64,000 nt of DNA from Actinomycetota bacterium (lineage in GTDB: Bacteria > Actinomycetota > Nitriliruptoria > Nitriliruptorales > JAHWKO01), in contig JAHWKW010000004.1 in NCBI GenBank assembly GCA_019347675.1, positions 1 to 64,000 on the forward strand. Direction: 5' to 3'. The notes under the pieces were generated by a model. It made no database searches. It was not told where the DNA came from and saw only the letters and a program-made list of their open reading frames with translations. A program made the position numbers and the translations under genes. Below, in pieces: positions 1-9,429 of this stretch; position 1 is the stretch's first letter, and each line of letters begins with the position of its first letter.

Positions 1-520
1 TCCGCACCACCGGCACCCCATCACCATCGAACTCATAGGAGGAGAGCAGCTCACGCACCTCCAACTCCACCAACTCCAACAACTCCTCGTCATCGACCAT
101 GTCCGCCTTGTTCAACGCCACGATCAACCGCGGCACCCCCACCTGACGAGCCAACAACACATGCTCACGCGTCTGCGGCATCGGCCCATCCGCCGCGCTC
201 ACCACCAAAATCGCCCCATCCATCTGCGCCGCACCCGTAATCATGTTCTTCACATAATCCGCATGCCCCGGACAATCCACATGCGCGTAGTGACGGTTGT
301 CCGTCTCGTACTCCACATGCGACACCGAGATCGTGATCCCCCGCTCACGCTCCTCGGGCGCCTTATCGATCTGATCGAACGGCGTGAACTGCACGTTCGG
401 ATTCTGCTTGTGCAACACGTTGGTGATCGCCGCCGTCAACGTCGTCTTCCCATGATCGATATGCCCGATCGTGCCGATGTTCAGATGCGGCTTCGTCCGC
501 GCGAACTTCTCCTTGGCCAT
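1..520 (-). CDS. tuf: Elongation factor Tu, 5' part (runs off the window)
   Basis: EF-Tu is the GTPase that delivers aminoacyl-tRNA to the ribosome. The visible 173 residues begin [14 protein letters not shown] and carry the G-domain motifs: P-loop GHIDHGKT, the effector-loop Thr region, DCPGHADY and NKADMVDD. The P-loop has Ile where Val is usual. The ATG at 520 is preceded by AAGGAGAT, a strong ribosome binding site. The C-terminal part lies beyond base 1. The gene follows tRNA-Tyr, tRNA-Thr and tRNA-Met on the same strand, the tRNA-tuf arrangement known from other bacteria, often followed by rpmG-secE-nusG. Confidence 0.97.
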   Translation of the reverse strand, partial: MAKEKFARTKPHLNIGTIGHIDHGKTTLTAAITNVLHKQNPNVQFTPFDQIDKAPEERERGITISVSHVEYETDNRHYAHVDCPGHADYVKNMITGAAQMDGAILVVSAADGPMPQTREHVLLARQVGVPRLIVALNKADMVDDEELLELVELEVRELLSSYEFDGDGVPVVR

Positions 521-650
521 GCCGGGATCTCCTTGGGATGGATGAGTCGTGACGCCGTGGACGGGCGGCGTTCGGCAAGGATAGTGAAACGGGTCGCCGA
601 CCGGTGGCCGAACGTGCAACGCGCCCGGCGTCGAAGGCGTGGACGCTGAC

Positions 651-725
651 TGGTAGCGGCGGGTGGACTCGAACCACCGACACAGCGATTATGAGCCGCT
701 TGCTCTACCCCTGAGCTACGCCGCC
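651..725 (-). tRNA. tRNA-Met (anticodon CAT)
   Basis: A complete cloverleaf of 75 nt with CCA encoded at its 3' end. The acceptor GGCGGCG pairs with CGCCGCT (one G-U pair), and the anticodon loop CTCATAA gives anticodon CAT. The T arm carries GGTTCGAGTCC. The anticodon stem AGCGG/TCGCT lacks the three G-C pairs of initiator tRNA, so this looks like elongator Met; a CAT anticodon could also be a tRNA-Ile2 precursor, which I consider less likely. Confidence 0.9.
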
Positions 726-758
726 AAGCGTGGATGGTGAGGGCCCCATCGGACCCTG

Positions 759-831
759 AGCCCCCGCGCGGAATCGAACCGCGGACCCCTTCCTTACCAT
801 GGAAGTGCTCTGCCGACTGAGCTACAGGGGC
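759..831 (-). tRNA. tRNA-Thr (anticodon GGT)
   Basis: A 73-nt cloverleaf. The acceptor GCCCCTG pairs with CGGGGGC, and the anticodon stem CTTCC/GGAAG frames loop ATGGTAA with anticodon GGT, which reads ACC/ACT. The discriminator is T, followed by CAG, so CCA is not encoded. It sits between tRNA-Tyr and tRNA-Met, probably in one transcript leading to tuf. Confidence 0.93.
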
Positions 832-901
832 GTTAGGCGAGAACTCTCCCATCCCCGCGCACTTTGGTCAACCACGACCGAGGGGGAGATGTTCCCGGGG
901 G

Positions 902-983
902 TGGAGGGAGGAGGATTCGAACCTCCGTAGGCGAAGCCGTCGGTTTTACAGACCGATCCCTTTGGCCGCTCGGGCATCCCTCC
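902..983 (-). tRNA. tRNA-Tyr (anticodon GTA)
   Basis: An 82-nt class II tRNA with a long variable arm. The acceptor GGAGGGA pairs with TCCCTCC, and the anticodon stem TCGGT/ACCGA frames loop CTGTAAA with anticodon GTA. CCA is not encoded. It is the first member of the tRNA-Tyr/Thr/Met-tuf array. Confidence 0.93.
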
Positions 984-992
984 GGGGCGGCG

Positions 993-1020
993 ATGGTACC
1001 GGCAGCGACGACCCGGGCAA
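993..1020 (-). promoter_or_regulatory. Possible sigma-70-type promoter for the tRNA-tuf array
   Basis: On the minus strand, TTGCCC (1015-1020) and TACCAT (993-998) are separated by 16 bp, and the -10 lies about 10 nt upstream of the tRNA-Tyr 5' end. Each box matches 4 of 6 consensus positions. This is pattern matching only. Confidence 0.35.
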
Positions 1021-1035
1021 CGCCCCGCGCGCCAG

Positions 1036-1107
1036 TGCGGCTCCCCACGCCCGTTGCGGCTCCCACGCCCTGCGGCTCCCCACGCCCGTTGCGGCTCCCA
1101 CGCCCGT
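1036..1107. repeat. Short tandem repeat, four 16-19-bp units
   Basis: Four head-to-tail units beginning TGCGGCTCCC lie at 1036-1054, 1055-1070, 1071-1089 and 1090-1107. They differ in whether the C run has three or four Cs and in the trailing CGT. The repeat lies between the divergent tRNA array and yajQ. I see no coding role; it may be slippage-prone spacer. Confidence 0.8.
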
Positions 1108-1210
1108 CGGCCCAACGCGCCCGCGCCGACGCCCATTCCCGCCTGTGCTCGCTGCAGTTGCGGCGAGAGGCGCGACTACCATCGGCCGGCGAGGATGCGA
1201 GGATGATCCG

Positions 1211-1702
1211 TTGGGGGAGCACAGCTTCGACATCGAGGCGGGCGTGGACCGCCAGGAGGTCGACAACGCGGTGAACCAGGCCGCGCGGGAGGTCGCGACC
1301 CGGTTCGACTTCAAGGACACCGACACCGCCGTGGCCTGGGACGGCAAGGATGCGATCCGCATCCAGTCCAGCACCGAGGACCGCGCGAAGGCGGCGCTCG
1401 AGGTCCTCAAGGACAAGCTCGTGAAGCGGAAGGTGTCGCTGAAGGCGATCGATCCCAGCGACCCGCGGCCGGCCGGTGGCGGCACGACCCGCATAGACGT
1501 CGCCCTGCGCACCACCATGCCGCCCGACCTCGCCAAGCAGATCGTGAAGCAGATCCGGGCCACCAAGCTGAAAGTCACCCCGACGAACATGGGCGACCGG
1601 ATCCGGGTCGCTAGCAAGCAGCGCGACGCGCTGCAGGAGATCATCGCGATGGTCACGGCGCAGGACTACGACGCGCCCCTGGTCTTCACCAACTACAAGT
1701 AG
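1211..1702 (+). CDS. yajQ: YajQ-family nucleotide-binding protein
   Basis: A YajQ/UPF0234 protein, a small two-domain ferredoxin-like fold; some members bind c-di-GMP or nucleotides. The sequence opens SFDIEAGVDRQEVDNAV and keeps the family features RFDFK, the central LVKRKVSLKAID stretch and the C-terminal GDRIRV...SKQRDALQ. I chose the TTG at 1211 because it gives 163 aa, the usual family length, and GAGGAT lies just upstream; longer in-frame versions run into the tandem repeat. It is a single gene, divergent from the tRNAs and convergent with the channel gene. Confidence 0.9.
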   Translation: MGEHSFDIEAGVDRQEVDNAVNQAAREVATRFDFKDTDTAVAWDGKDAIRIQSSTEDRAKAALEVLKDKLVKRKVSLKAIDPSDPRPAGGGTTRIDVALRTTMPPDLAKQIVKQIRATKLKVTPTNMGDRIRVASKQRDALQEIIAMVTAQDYDAPLVFTNYK

Positions 1703-1743
1703 CACCACCGCACGGGCCGGTCGGACGGCTGGCAGCGGCCGAG

Positions 1744-2814
1744 CTACTCCGCCAACTGTTCCTGACCGACGTCGCGGGTGGCGCGGCCCAGCAGTCCGTC
1801 GCCGGATGCCTGGAGCACGTCGCTGTCCCAGTCCCAGCGCGCGTGGCGCACGAAACCCCGCATCCTGTTGCGGTGCTCGGACAGCAGATCGAGGCCCGCG
1901 AGGTAGTCGTCCTCGTCAACGACGGGGATCCCCACGGCGGCCACCGCCTGGAGGTCCACGTGGCGCGGAGCGGCGTCCGTGTCGGTCTTGGCGTAGGCGG
2001 GCTCGACGATGTTGAGGAACTGATCCATGGCGTTGTGGAACGCGCTCAGCGCGGCCGGGTGAGGTCGTACCTCGGGAGCGGCGCCGTGTTCGATCACGGT
2101 GACCGCCTCGTCGAACGCCGCGACGCTCGCAGCGAACGCCGAGAGACGTTCGCGGCCGTGGAAGTAGTGGATCACCGGGTAGGTGAGGTGGCGCTGACCG
2201 GTGATCAGGATGGACGGGATCAGGTCGTGCAACCGGCGTTCGAGGATCGGGAACGAACGCCCGTCCCATCCGGCCCTCAGGATGTCGAGGGGGTTCAAGC
2301 CGAGCGTGCAGATCACCGAGGCGAGGCGGCGCCGGTCGGTCACCGCGGTGACCACGGGGATGAAGTAGGTGATGGACATGGTGACCAGCACCAGGCCGTT
2401 GATCAACGCCACCGCGCTCAGCACCTCCCACACCGCCCCCTGCGGGACGTAGTTGCCGAGCCCCAGGGTGAACAGCGTGTAGGCGGTGTAGAACACACGC
2501 CCCGACAGGTCGGCTGCGGTCCCCCCGGCCTCCGAGACCACCGCGTTGGGATCGGCGGCGAACAGCAGCGTCCATCCCAGCCACAGCCCACCGATCCACA
2601 CCATCGCGGTCGTCACCAGCAGCAGGGGGCCGGCCACCACCAGCGGGATCGACACGTTCGAACGCGACGCCCGCCACGCCAGGCGCCACAGCACCGCGTT
2701 GATCCGTGACGTGACCGGTCCCGCCCGTGTGCTCGGTGACAGTGTCGTCGCGAACGCGTCGAAGACCGTCACGACGACGACCGCGACACCGACCACGACC
2801 ATCCACCACTGCAC
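1744..2814 (-). CDS. Two-TM-type ion channel protein with a non-standard K+ filter
   Basis: A 356-aa membrane protein. Hydrophobic segments lie near residues 4-22, 56-86 and 127-155, and a pore-loop-like stretch at about 107-125 contains TLGLGN (116-121) in the place of the K+ filter TVGYGD. The remaining about 200 residues look cytosolic. The GTG start at 2814 follows GGAGGAC. The family resembles ion-channel-2 K+ channels, but the filter lacks Tyr and the final Asp, so selectivity cannot be assumed. It lies 84 bases downstream of htpX on the same strand. Confidence 0.7.
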   Translation of the reverse strand: MQWWMVVVGVAVVVVTVFDAFATTLSPSTRAGPVTSRINAVLWRLAWRASRSNVSIPLVVAGPLLLVTTAMVWIGGLWLGWTLLFAADPNAVVSEAGGTAADLSGRVFYTAYTLFTLGLGNYVPQGAVWEVLSAVALINGLVLVTMSITYFIPVVTAVTDRRRLASVICTLGLNPLDILRAGWDGRSFPILERRLHDLIPSILITGQRHLTYPVIHYFHGRERLSAFAASVAAFDEAVTVIEHGAAPEVRPHPAALSAFHNAMDQFLNIVEPAYAKTDTDAAPRHVDLQAVAAVGIPVVDEDDYLAGLDLLSEHRNRMRGFVRHARWDWDSDVLQASGDGLLGRATRDVGQEQLAE

Positions 2815-2898
2815 GCGACGTCCTCCGTCAGGCCGGTCAGCGAAGCCGGGCCGGTGCTTTGGTCGCGCCCCGTCGCCGGGGCCCGACCGGTCTGCGGG

Positions 2899-3795
2899 TC
2901 AGCCCCGGTAGGGGTCGGGTCCGAGCTGGCCGCTGCGGCGCGCCATGTCCTCGAGTGCCTCGACCCGCTTGGAGATCGGCGGGTGCGTGGTGAACAGCTG
3001 GGCCAGCGATCCCATCGCCCGCCCACCGAACGGCGCGGCGATGTACATGTGCGAGAAGGCGGCGCTCGTCTCCGCCGGGGTGGCGCCCCGCCGCGCCATC
3101 GCCGGGTTGTTGTGGGCCTGCTCCAGCTTGCGCAGGGCGCTGGCCAGCGCCAGGGGGTTGCCGGTCAGCTCCGCGCCGGTGTGGTCGGCGGCCGACTCCC
3201 GCGCCCGGCTCACCGCCGCCTGGATCAGCATGGCGGCGATCGGGGCGAGGATCAGCATCAGCAGGCCGGCCGCAGCGCCGCCCTCGCGGTCGCGGCCGCC
3301 ACCGAACCAGAACGCCATCCGGGCCAGCATGGTGATGGCCGCAGCGATGGTCGCCGCCACCGACCCGATCAGCACGTCACGGTTGTAGACGTGCTGCAGC
3401 TCGTGCCCGAGGACACCCTCGAGCTCCTCGTGGGTGAGCGCCTCGTGCAGGCCCCGGTTGATGCAGACCGCGGCGTGCTTGGGGCTCCGCCCGGTGGCGA
3501 AGGCGTTCAGCTGCGGCGACGGGCTGATGTACAGGCGCGGCATCGGCTTCTCGGCCCGTTCGGACAGGCCACGCACGATGCGGTAGACGTCGGGGTACTC
3601 GGCCTCGTCCATCGGTTGGGCGCGGGCCATCTTGATCGCGATCTTGTCGCTGAAGAACCACGCGCCGAGGTTCATGACCGCGGCGAACCCCAACGCGACG
3701 ACCAGACCGCCACCTCCGGGGGCCAGGCGGTCGCCGATGAACAGCAGCAGGCCGGAGAGAGCCGCCAGCAGCAACGCGGTCTTGAATGTCTTCAT
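2899..3795 (-). CDS. htpX: Membrane zinc metalloprotease HtpX (M48)
   Basis: HtpX degrades misfolded membrane proteins. The 298-aa product has two N-terminal membrane segments (about 6-22 and 30-48), the zinc motif HELQH at 131-135, and the downstream third-ligand motif ending RESAAD (Glu200). Further hydrophobic segments lie at about 143-163 and 176-195. The ATG at 3795 follows GAGGAGT. It is downstream of nuoN of the 11-subunit operon with a 115-base gap, so it may be co-transcribed with it or have its own promoter. Confidence 0.93.
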   Translation of the reverse strand: MKTFKTALLLAALSGLLLFIGDRLAPGGGGLVVALGFAAVMNLGAWFFSDKIAIKMARAQPMDEAEYPDVYRIVRGLSERAEKPMPRLYISPSPQLNAFATGRSPKHAAVCINRGLHEALTHEELEGVLGHELQHVYNRDVLIGSVAATIAAAITMLARMAFWFGGGRDREGGAAAGLLMLILAPIAAMLIQAAVSRARESAADHTGAELTGNPLALASALRKLEQAHNNPAMARRGATPAETSAAFSHMYIAAPFGGRAMGSLAQLFTTHPPISKRVEALEDMARRSGQLGPDPYRG

Positions 3796-3910
3796 CTCGA
3801 CTCCTCGCGAAGCACTCACCGCAGACAACGTCGCCGGTGGCCACCCGCGTTCCCACCGGTCGTCCGAGGCTACCCGCGGCGCGGGGTGCTGCCGCGCGTG
3901 GGCGTCGACC

Positions 3911-5389
3911 TCAGGGCACCGCGCTGGCGACCGGCTGGGGGACGACGATGTCGCCCCCGACGGTGAGGTTCTGGTGCCATGGCACGATCCCCAGCGCCAC
4001 CGTGCCCAACGCCAGGACCGCGACGGAGGCGTTGATGGCCAACCCCGGGCGGAGCAGGGGCGCGCCGGCGCGCGGGGCGTCCATCCACATGGTGCGCACG
4101 ACCGCAAGGTAGTAGAAGAACGCCAGGACCGTGTTGAGCACGAGGAACGTCGCGAGCACGTACGCGGCGGCTCCGGCGGTCGCCTGGAACACGACGAACT
4201 TCGCCCAGAACCCCACCAGCGGGACCGCCCCGCCGAGGCTGAGCATGAACACGGTCATGGCAACCGCCAGGGCCGGGGCTCGCTGCCCCAGCCCGGCGTA
4301 GTCGGCGATCGACCGTTGGCCGGTGCGGCGATGCACACCGATCACGACACCGAACGCCCCCACGTTCATCACCGCATAGGCGATCAGGTAGAACAGCACC
4401 GCGCGGACCGCGAGCGCGTTGGTGGCGACCAGGCCCGGCGATGCGATCCCGAACGGCAGCAGCACGTACCCGGCGTGCGCGACCGACGAGTACGCCAGCA
4501 GCCGGACCATGTCACGCTGCTGCAGCGCGATCAGGTTCCCGACCGTCATGGTGACCACGGCGATGAACCCCATCACCGGTGACCACGCGTCCGCCAGCGG
4601 CTCGAACGCGATGAAGCAGATCGCGACCAGCCCGGCGAAGCCGGCCGCCTTCGACGCGACCGCGAGCATCGCCGTGACCGGCAGGGGCGCCCCGGAGTAG
4701 GTGTCGGGCGCCCAGAAGTGGAACGGGACCGCCGAGACCTTGAAGCCGAACCCGACGATCACCAGCAGCAGGCTGCCGAGCAGGATCGGTTCCACGTCGC
4801 CGGCCGCGGCCAGCGCTGCGGCAACGCCGGCCAGGGAGGTGGTTCCGGCAGCGCCGTACACGAACGACAGGCCGAACAGCATCACGGCGACGGCCAGCAC
4901 ACCGACCAGGAAGAACTTCAGCGCAGCCTCCGACGAGTACAGGTCCCGCTTGCGCAGCCCCGCCATCACGAAGCCGGGGATCGACACCGTCTCGAGGGCA
5001 ACGAACAGCAGGAGCAGGTCGCGGGCCGACGGCATCACCAGCATCCCCACGAAGCTGGTCAGGAGCAGGAAGTAGTACTCCCCCTGGAAGTACCTGCCTT
5101 CGGCGAAGTGCTGGTAGCTGACGGCCAGGATCGCCAGGAGCGCCCCGAGGAACAGCAGCTTGAACGACAGCGCGTAGTCGTTGGCGACGAACATCCCGCC
5201 GAACGTCTCGTCGTTGCCCGGCCCCCACAGCCGCACGGTGAGCACGATCGCGACCACCGTCCCCACCGCCGAGACCGGGTTCAGCAAGCGTTTGCGGTCA
5301 CCGGCGAGGAACAGGTCGGCGACGAGGACGACCAGCGCGGTGATCGCCAGGGCGAGCTCCGGTCCGATGGCCGCGTAGTCGATCGTCAT
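3911..5389 (-). CDS. nuoN: Complex I subunit N (11-subunit operon)
   Basis: A 492-aa antiporter-like proton-pumping membrane subunit of NADH dehydrogenase-type complex I, with about 14 membrane helices. It has the conserved Glu-containing LLFVALETVSIPGFV and the Lys of SSEAALKFFLVG. It is the last gene of the nuoA-N operon that lacks nuoEFG. It starts 3 bases after the nuoM stop, implying translational coupling. A second, distinct nuoN lies at 17334-18974. Confidence 0.95.
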   Translation of the reverse strand: MTIDYAAIGPELALAITALVVLVADLFLAGDRKRLLNPVSAVGTVVAIVLTVRLWGPGNDETFGGMFVANDYALSFKLLFLGALLAILAVSYQHFAEGRYFQGEYYFLLLTSFVGMLVMPSARDLLLLFVALETVSIPGFVMAGLRKRDLYSSEAALKFFLVGVLAVAVMLFGLSFVYGAAGTTSLAGVAAALAAAGDVEPILLGSLLLVIVGFGFKVSAVPFHFWAPDTYSGAPLPVTAMLAVASKAAGFAGLVAICFIAFEPLADAWSPVMGFIAVVTMTVGNLIALQQRDMVRLLAYSSVAHAGYVLLPFGIASPGLVATNALAVRAVLFYLIAYAVMNVGAFGVVIGVHRRTGQRSIADYAGLGQRAPALAVAMTVFMLSLGGAVPLVGFWAKFVVFQATAGAAAYVLATFLVLNTVLAFFYYLAVVRTMWMDAPRAGAPLLRPGLAINASVAVLALGTVALGIVPWHQNLTVGGDIVVPQPVASAVP

Positions 5390-5392
5390 CGC

Positions 5393-6931
5393 TCAGCCAC
5401 CGATCAGCTGCGCGATCTGGCTCACGGCCAGGTCCTGGACACCGAACACCACCCGGGGCCACAGCCCCATCACCACGATCAGGGCGACGAGCGGGACCCA
5501 GGCGACGTACTCGACTGCGACCACGTCGGCCAGGGCGACCTCCGACCAGCGTTCCGATGGGCGCCCCAGCGCGACCCGCTGGATCATCCACAGGAAGTAC
5601 GCAGCGGTGAGCACCGTCCCGACCGCCGCGCCGATCACCAGGGCCAGGTACAGGCCCTGCAGGCCGATCAGCGCCTCAGCCGGTTGGATCGCTGCCCACA
5701 TCGCAGTGAACTCGCCCCAGAACCCAGCGAGGCCCGGCAGTCCCAACGATGCGATCGCGGTGAACACGAGCAGCGCTCCGTACCGCGGCATCTTGACCAG
5801 CATGCCGCCGCCCATCTCGCCGATCTCGCGGGTGTGGTAGCGCTCGTGCAGCGACCCGGCGAGGAAGAACAGCAGCCCGGTGATCACCCCGTGAGCGATG
5901 TTGCCGTAGAGGGCCGCCTGTATCCCCCGGTCGGTCAGTGACGCAATGCCGAGCATCACGAACCCCATGTGACCGACCGACGAGAACGCGATCAGCCGTT
6001 TCACGTCGGTCTGCGCCAGACAGCACAGTGCGCCGTAGATGATCGCGATGACCGCCAGCACCCCGATCGCAGGGGCGAAGAACCGGGCGCCGTCGGGGAG
6101 GATCGGCAGCGCGATCCGGATGAAGCCGTAGGTGCCCATCTTCAGCAGGATCCCGGCCAGCAGGACCGACCCGACTGTCGGCGCCTCGGTGTGGGCGTCG
6201 GGGAGCCACGTGTGGAAGGGCCACATCGGCACCTTGATCGCGAAGCCCAGGAAGACGCCGAGGAACGCCACGATCTGGAACGTGCGGCTCGCGTCGAACC
6301 CGACCTGTGACAGAGCCACGATGTCCCATGGACGGTCGAGCCCGATGCCGCTGGCCTGGAAGTACAGGGCGATGAACGCCACCAGCATGAACACCGAGCC
6401 CAGCAGCGTGTACAGGAAGAACTTCACGGAGGCGTACTCGCGCCGCGGGCCACCCCAGATCCCGATCATGAAGAACATCGGGACCAGCACCAGCTCCCAG
6501 AAGACGAAGAACAGCACCAGGTCGAACGCCACGAACGTCCCGGCCATCCCGGTCTGCAGCAGCAGCATCAGGGACAGGAAGCCCTTCGGTCTGCCCGGTT
6601 CGGGCATGTGGTCCAACGTGTAGATCGCCGACAGGAACGTCAGCAGGTAGGTCAGGACGAACAGCGGCAGCGAGATCCCATCGATGGCCAGGTGGTAGCG
6701 GGCCCGGATGGCGTCGATCCAGCCCACATCCACGACGTACTGCAGTTCCCCGGCCCGGCCGTAGTCGAAGCCCAGGGCGATCGCGATGACCACGGCGAAC
6801 GCGGCCCCCGTCGTGACGGTGGCCGCCCAGCGCATCTCGCGATCGGCGTCGCCCGGCATCAGCACGATGGTGACTGCACCCGCGAGCGGGAGGAACACCG
6901 CCACCGTCAGCGCCAGTTGGTTCCAGGTCAT
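5393..6931 (-). CDS. nuoM: Complex I subunit M (11-subunit operon)
   Basis: A 512-aa antiporter-like membrane subunit. The NuoM signature is clear: HLAIDGISLPLFVLT, the Glu in FFVFWELVLVPMFF, the Lys in SVKFFLYT and HTWLPDAHTEAP. I chose the ATG at 6931 (MTWNQLALT), about 58 bases after nuoL; the longer frame upstream has an unrelated Arg/Ser-rich N-terminus. The upstream AACGAGGGAGCG gives a ribosome binding site. Confidence 0.95.
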   Translation of the reverse strand: MTWNQLALTVAVFLPLAGAVTIVLMPGDADREMRWAATVTTGAAFAVVIAIALGFDYGRAGELQYVVDVGWIDAIRARYHLAIDGISLPLFVLTYLLTFLSAIYTLDHMPEPGRPKGFLSLMLLLQTGMAGTFVAFDLVLFFVFWELVLVPMFFMIGIWGGPRREYASVKFFLYTLLGSVFMLVAFIALYFQASGIGLDRPWDIVALSQVGFDASRTFQIVAFLGVFLGFAIKVPMWPFHTWLPDAHTEAPTVGSVLLAGILLKMGTYGFIRIALPILPDGARFFAPAIGVLAVIAIIYGALCCLAQTDVKRLIAFSSVGHMGFVMLGIASLTDRGIQAALYGNIAHGVITGLLFFLAGSLHERYHTREIGEMGGGMLVKMPRYGALLVFTAIASLGLPGLAGFWGEFTAMWAAIQPAEALIGLQGLYLALVIGAAVGTVLTAAYFLWMIQRVALGRPSERWSEVALADVVAVEYVAWVPLVALIVVMGLWPRVVFGVQDLAVSQIAQLIGG

Positions 6932-6989
6932 GGTCGCTCCCTCGTTCCTGCCGGGGTCGCCGCGTCGCGACGACGGTGAGGTTGGTCGG

Positions 6990-9113
6990 TCACGCCGCTG
7001 CGACCACCAGCACCAGCACCACCACGCCGGCGAACATCGCGCCGGCGTACCGCTGCACGTTCCCGGACTGGATGCGCTTGATCCGTTCGCTCCACCACGC
7101 CGCGCTGAACGCGCTGCCGTTGACCGCACCGTCGATGACCTTCTGGTCGATCGTGGCGTACGTCACGTCGGCGGTTCGCCGCACCAGCCCGCCGGTTCCT
7201 CTCACCGTCGCGTCGATCACCCGCTGGTCGGCCCAGTACGTGAACCGGGCCAACCGGTCACGGATGGGGACGACGATCCAGCGGTAGCCGAAGTCGTCCA
7301 ACCAGTACTTGTTGACCAGCGCCGTCGTGACCGGGCCGAGCCGGAACATCGGGTCGCGTGCAGGCAATCCGGTCCCGTAGAACCGCCACGCCACCGCCAC
7401 CGCGACGACCAGCAGCGCGAAGGCCGCCAAACCCACGGCCGCCGTCGTGGTGGTGAACTGTGGAGGCCCGTGCAGGATCCGGCCGACGTCGTGGGCGGCG
7501 CCCTGGCCGCCCTCGACCTCGACCTGTTCCGCTTCGACCGGGGCACCGTGCTCCCCACCGATCACCCCGTGCTCGGTCGGGGCTTCCTCCGCGATGAACG
7601 GGAAGGTGGCCTCCTCCAGCGCCGCGCTGGCGGTCCAGTGCTCGAAGCCCTTGTCGCCGAGCAGCGGCGAGCCGATCCACCCGGCCATGAGCGACAGCAC
7701 CGCCAGGGCGACCAGGGGCACGGTGATCCACCGCCCCGACTCGTGGGGGGTGTGCCGTCCGCGGTACTCGCCCCAGAACGCCAGGAAGCATGCCCGCGCC
7801 ATGTAGAAAGCGGTGATCCCCGCGGCGAGCAGTGCGACGGTGAACACGATCGGGCCGACCACGAACCCGGCCTCGCCCCAGGCCAGCGCCGACACCAGGA
7901 CCTCGTCCTTGGAGAAGAACCCGGCGGTCAGGGGAAGCCCCGCCAACGCCAGCGATCCGACGATGAACGTCCAGAACGTGGTCGGCATCGCCTTGCGCAG
8001 GCCACCCATGTCGCTGAGGTTGTTGCTGTGGACGGCGTGGATGATCGAGCCCGCGCCCAGGAACAGCAACGCCTTGAAGAACCCGTGGGTGAACAGGTGG
8101 AAGATCCCCGCGGTGTAGCCGCCGACGCCCAGCGCGGCCACCATGTAGCCCAGCTGGCTGACCGTCGAGTACGCTAGGATCCGCTTGATGTCGTCCTGCA
8201 CCAGGGCGACCAGGCCGGCCACGAACAGCGTGATCGTCCCGATCACCGCCATCGTGGTCATCACCCCGATCGACTGCGCGAACACGGGGTACAGCCGCGC
8301 GATCAGGAACACACCGGCGGTGACCATCGTCGCGGCGTGGATCAGCGCCGACACCGGAGTCGGACCGGCCATGGCGTCGGGCAACCACACGTACAGCGGG
8401 AACTGGCCAGACTTGCCGACCGCTGCCAGGAACAGCCCCAGGCACGCCAGGACGAGGGTGGCCTGTGCGATCTGACCAGCTGCTGCCGCTTCCACCGTCT
8501 CGACGATGTTGAAGGTCCCCGCGCCCGTGAACAGCACGACCACGCCCACGATCAGTCCCACGTCGGCGAACTTGGTGATCAGGAACGCCTTGTTGGCCGC
8601 ATCCTGGTTGGGCTTGTCCTCCCAGTAGAAGCCGATCAGCAGGTAGGAGCAGACCCCGACCAGTTCCCAGCCGATGATCGCCATCACGGTGTTGTTGGCG
8701 ATCACCAGGATCAGCATCGACGCGGTGAACAGCGACAGCATCGCGTAGAAGTAGGTGAACCGGGGTTCGTGGCCCATGTACTCGCGCGAGTACACGTGGA
8801 CCAGGAACGACACGATCGCCACGAGCAGGAACATCATCGCGGTCAGCCCGTCGACGAGCATCCCGAGCTCGAGCGTCACACCCCCGCCAAGCGGCGCCCA
8901 GGCGATGGCGCGCTCCACCGGGAGCTCACCGGGGACGGCGCCGGTGAACGTGGCCCACGCGATCGCCACGGAGTGCGCCAAGACCACGCCCAGCGCGAAG
9001 ACCCCGATCTCGGCGCCCTTCAAGGGCAGTTGCTTGCCGAGGGCGGCGATCAGCGCCGCGGAAGCCAGCGGGATGACCGGGATCAACCAGGCGTGGTCGA
9101 ACAGCGTCTCCAT
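6990..9113 (-). CDS. nuoL: Complex I subunit L (11-subunit operon)
   Basis: A 707-aa antiporter-like subunit, with the usual NuoL core and the C-terminal extension that forms the lateral helix. Landmarks are GWELVGVCSYLLIGFYWE, FPLYVWLPDAMAGPTPVSALIHAATMVTAG, and the KDEVL loop. A Glu/Gly-rich, Gln/Val-containing soluble insert lies between the core and the last helices (about residues 510-550). It starts with ATG 7 bases after the nuoK stop. Confidence 0.95.
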   Translation of the reverse strand: METLFDHAWLIPVIPLASAALIAALGKQLPLKGAEIGVFALGVVLAHSVAIAWATFTGAVPGELPVERAIAWAPLGGGVTLELGMLVDGLTAMMFLLVAIVSFLVHVYSREYMGHEPRFTYFYAMLSLFTASMLILVIANNTVMAIIGWELVGVCSYLLIGFYWEDKPNQDAANKAFLITKFADVGLIVGVVVLFTGAGTFNIVETVEAAAAGQIAQATLVLACLGLFLAAVGKSGQFPLYVWLPDAMAGPTPVSALIHAATMVTAGVFLIARLYPVFAQSIGVMTTMAVIGTITLFVAGLVALVQDDIKRILAYSTVSQLGYMVAALGVGGYTAGIFHLFTHGFFKALLFLGAGSIIHAVHSNNLSDMGGLRKAMPTTFWTFIVGSLALAGLPLTAGFFSKDEVLVSALAWGEAGFVVGPIVFTVALLAAGITAFYMARACFLAFWGEYRGRHTPHESGRWITVPLVALAVLSLMAGWIGSPLLGDKGFEHWTASAALEEATFPFIAEEAPTEHGVIGGEHGAPVEAEQVEVEGGQGAAHDVGRILHGPPQFTTTTAAVGLAAFALLVVAVAVAWRFYGTGLPARDPMFRLGPVTTALVNKYWLDDFGYRWIVVPIRDRLARFTYWADQRVIDATVRGTGGLVRRTADVTYATIDQKVIDGAVNGSAFSAAWWSERIKRIQSGNVQRYAGAMFAGVVVLVLVVAAA

Positions 9114-9120
9114 CGAGCCC

Positions 9121-9429
9121 CTACCAGCGCATGAGGTCGGCGTCGTCGACGTTCACCGACGCGCGGTTGCGGAACATGTTCAGGACGATGGCCAGCCCGA
9201 CGCCGACCTCGGCCGCGGCGATCGCGATCACGAACAGCGCGAAGACGTGGCCGGTCAGGGCGGCGTCACCGGGCGCCCGCAGCTGGAAGGCGACCAGGTT
9301 GACGTTCACCGCGTTCAGCATCAGCTCGACCGACATCAGGACGAGGACCGCGTTCCGTCGCGCGATCACGCCGTAGACGCCGACGCAGAAGATGAACGCC
9401 CCGAACAGCAGGGGGCCAGCCAGCGTCAC
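9121..9429 (-). CDS. nuoK: Complex I subunit K (11-subunit operon)
   Basis: A 102-aa, three-helix proton-channel subunit. It contains the NuoK signature [17 protein letters not shown], with the conserved membrane Glu, and a second conserved Glu in [16 protein letters not shown]. It starts with GTG, overlapping the nuoJ stop as GTGA. Confidence 0.95.
   Translation of the reverse strand: MTLAGPLLFGAFIFCVGVYGVIARRNAVLVLMSVELMLNAVNVNLVAFQLRAPGDAALTGHVFALFVIAIAAAEVGVGLAIVLNMFRNRASVNVDDADLMRW

Noticed and set aside
1703-1743. Terminator between convergent yajQ and the channel gene
   Set aside because: Only 5-bp GGCCG/CGGCC arms without a T-run; not enough.
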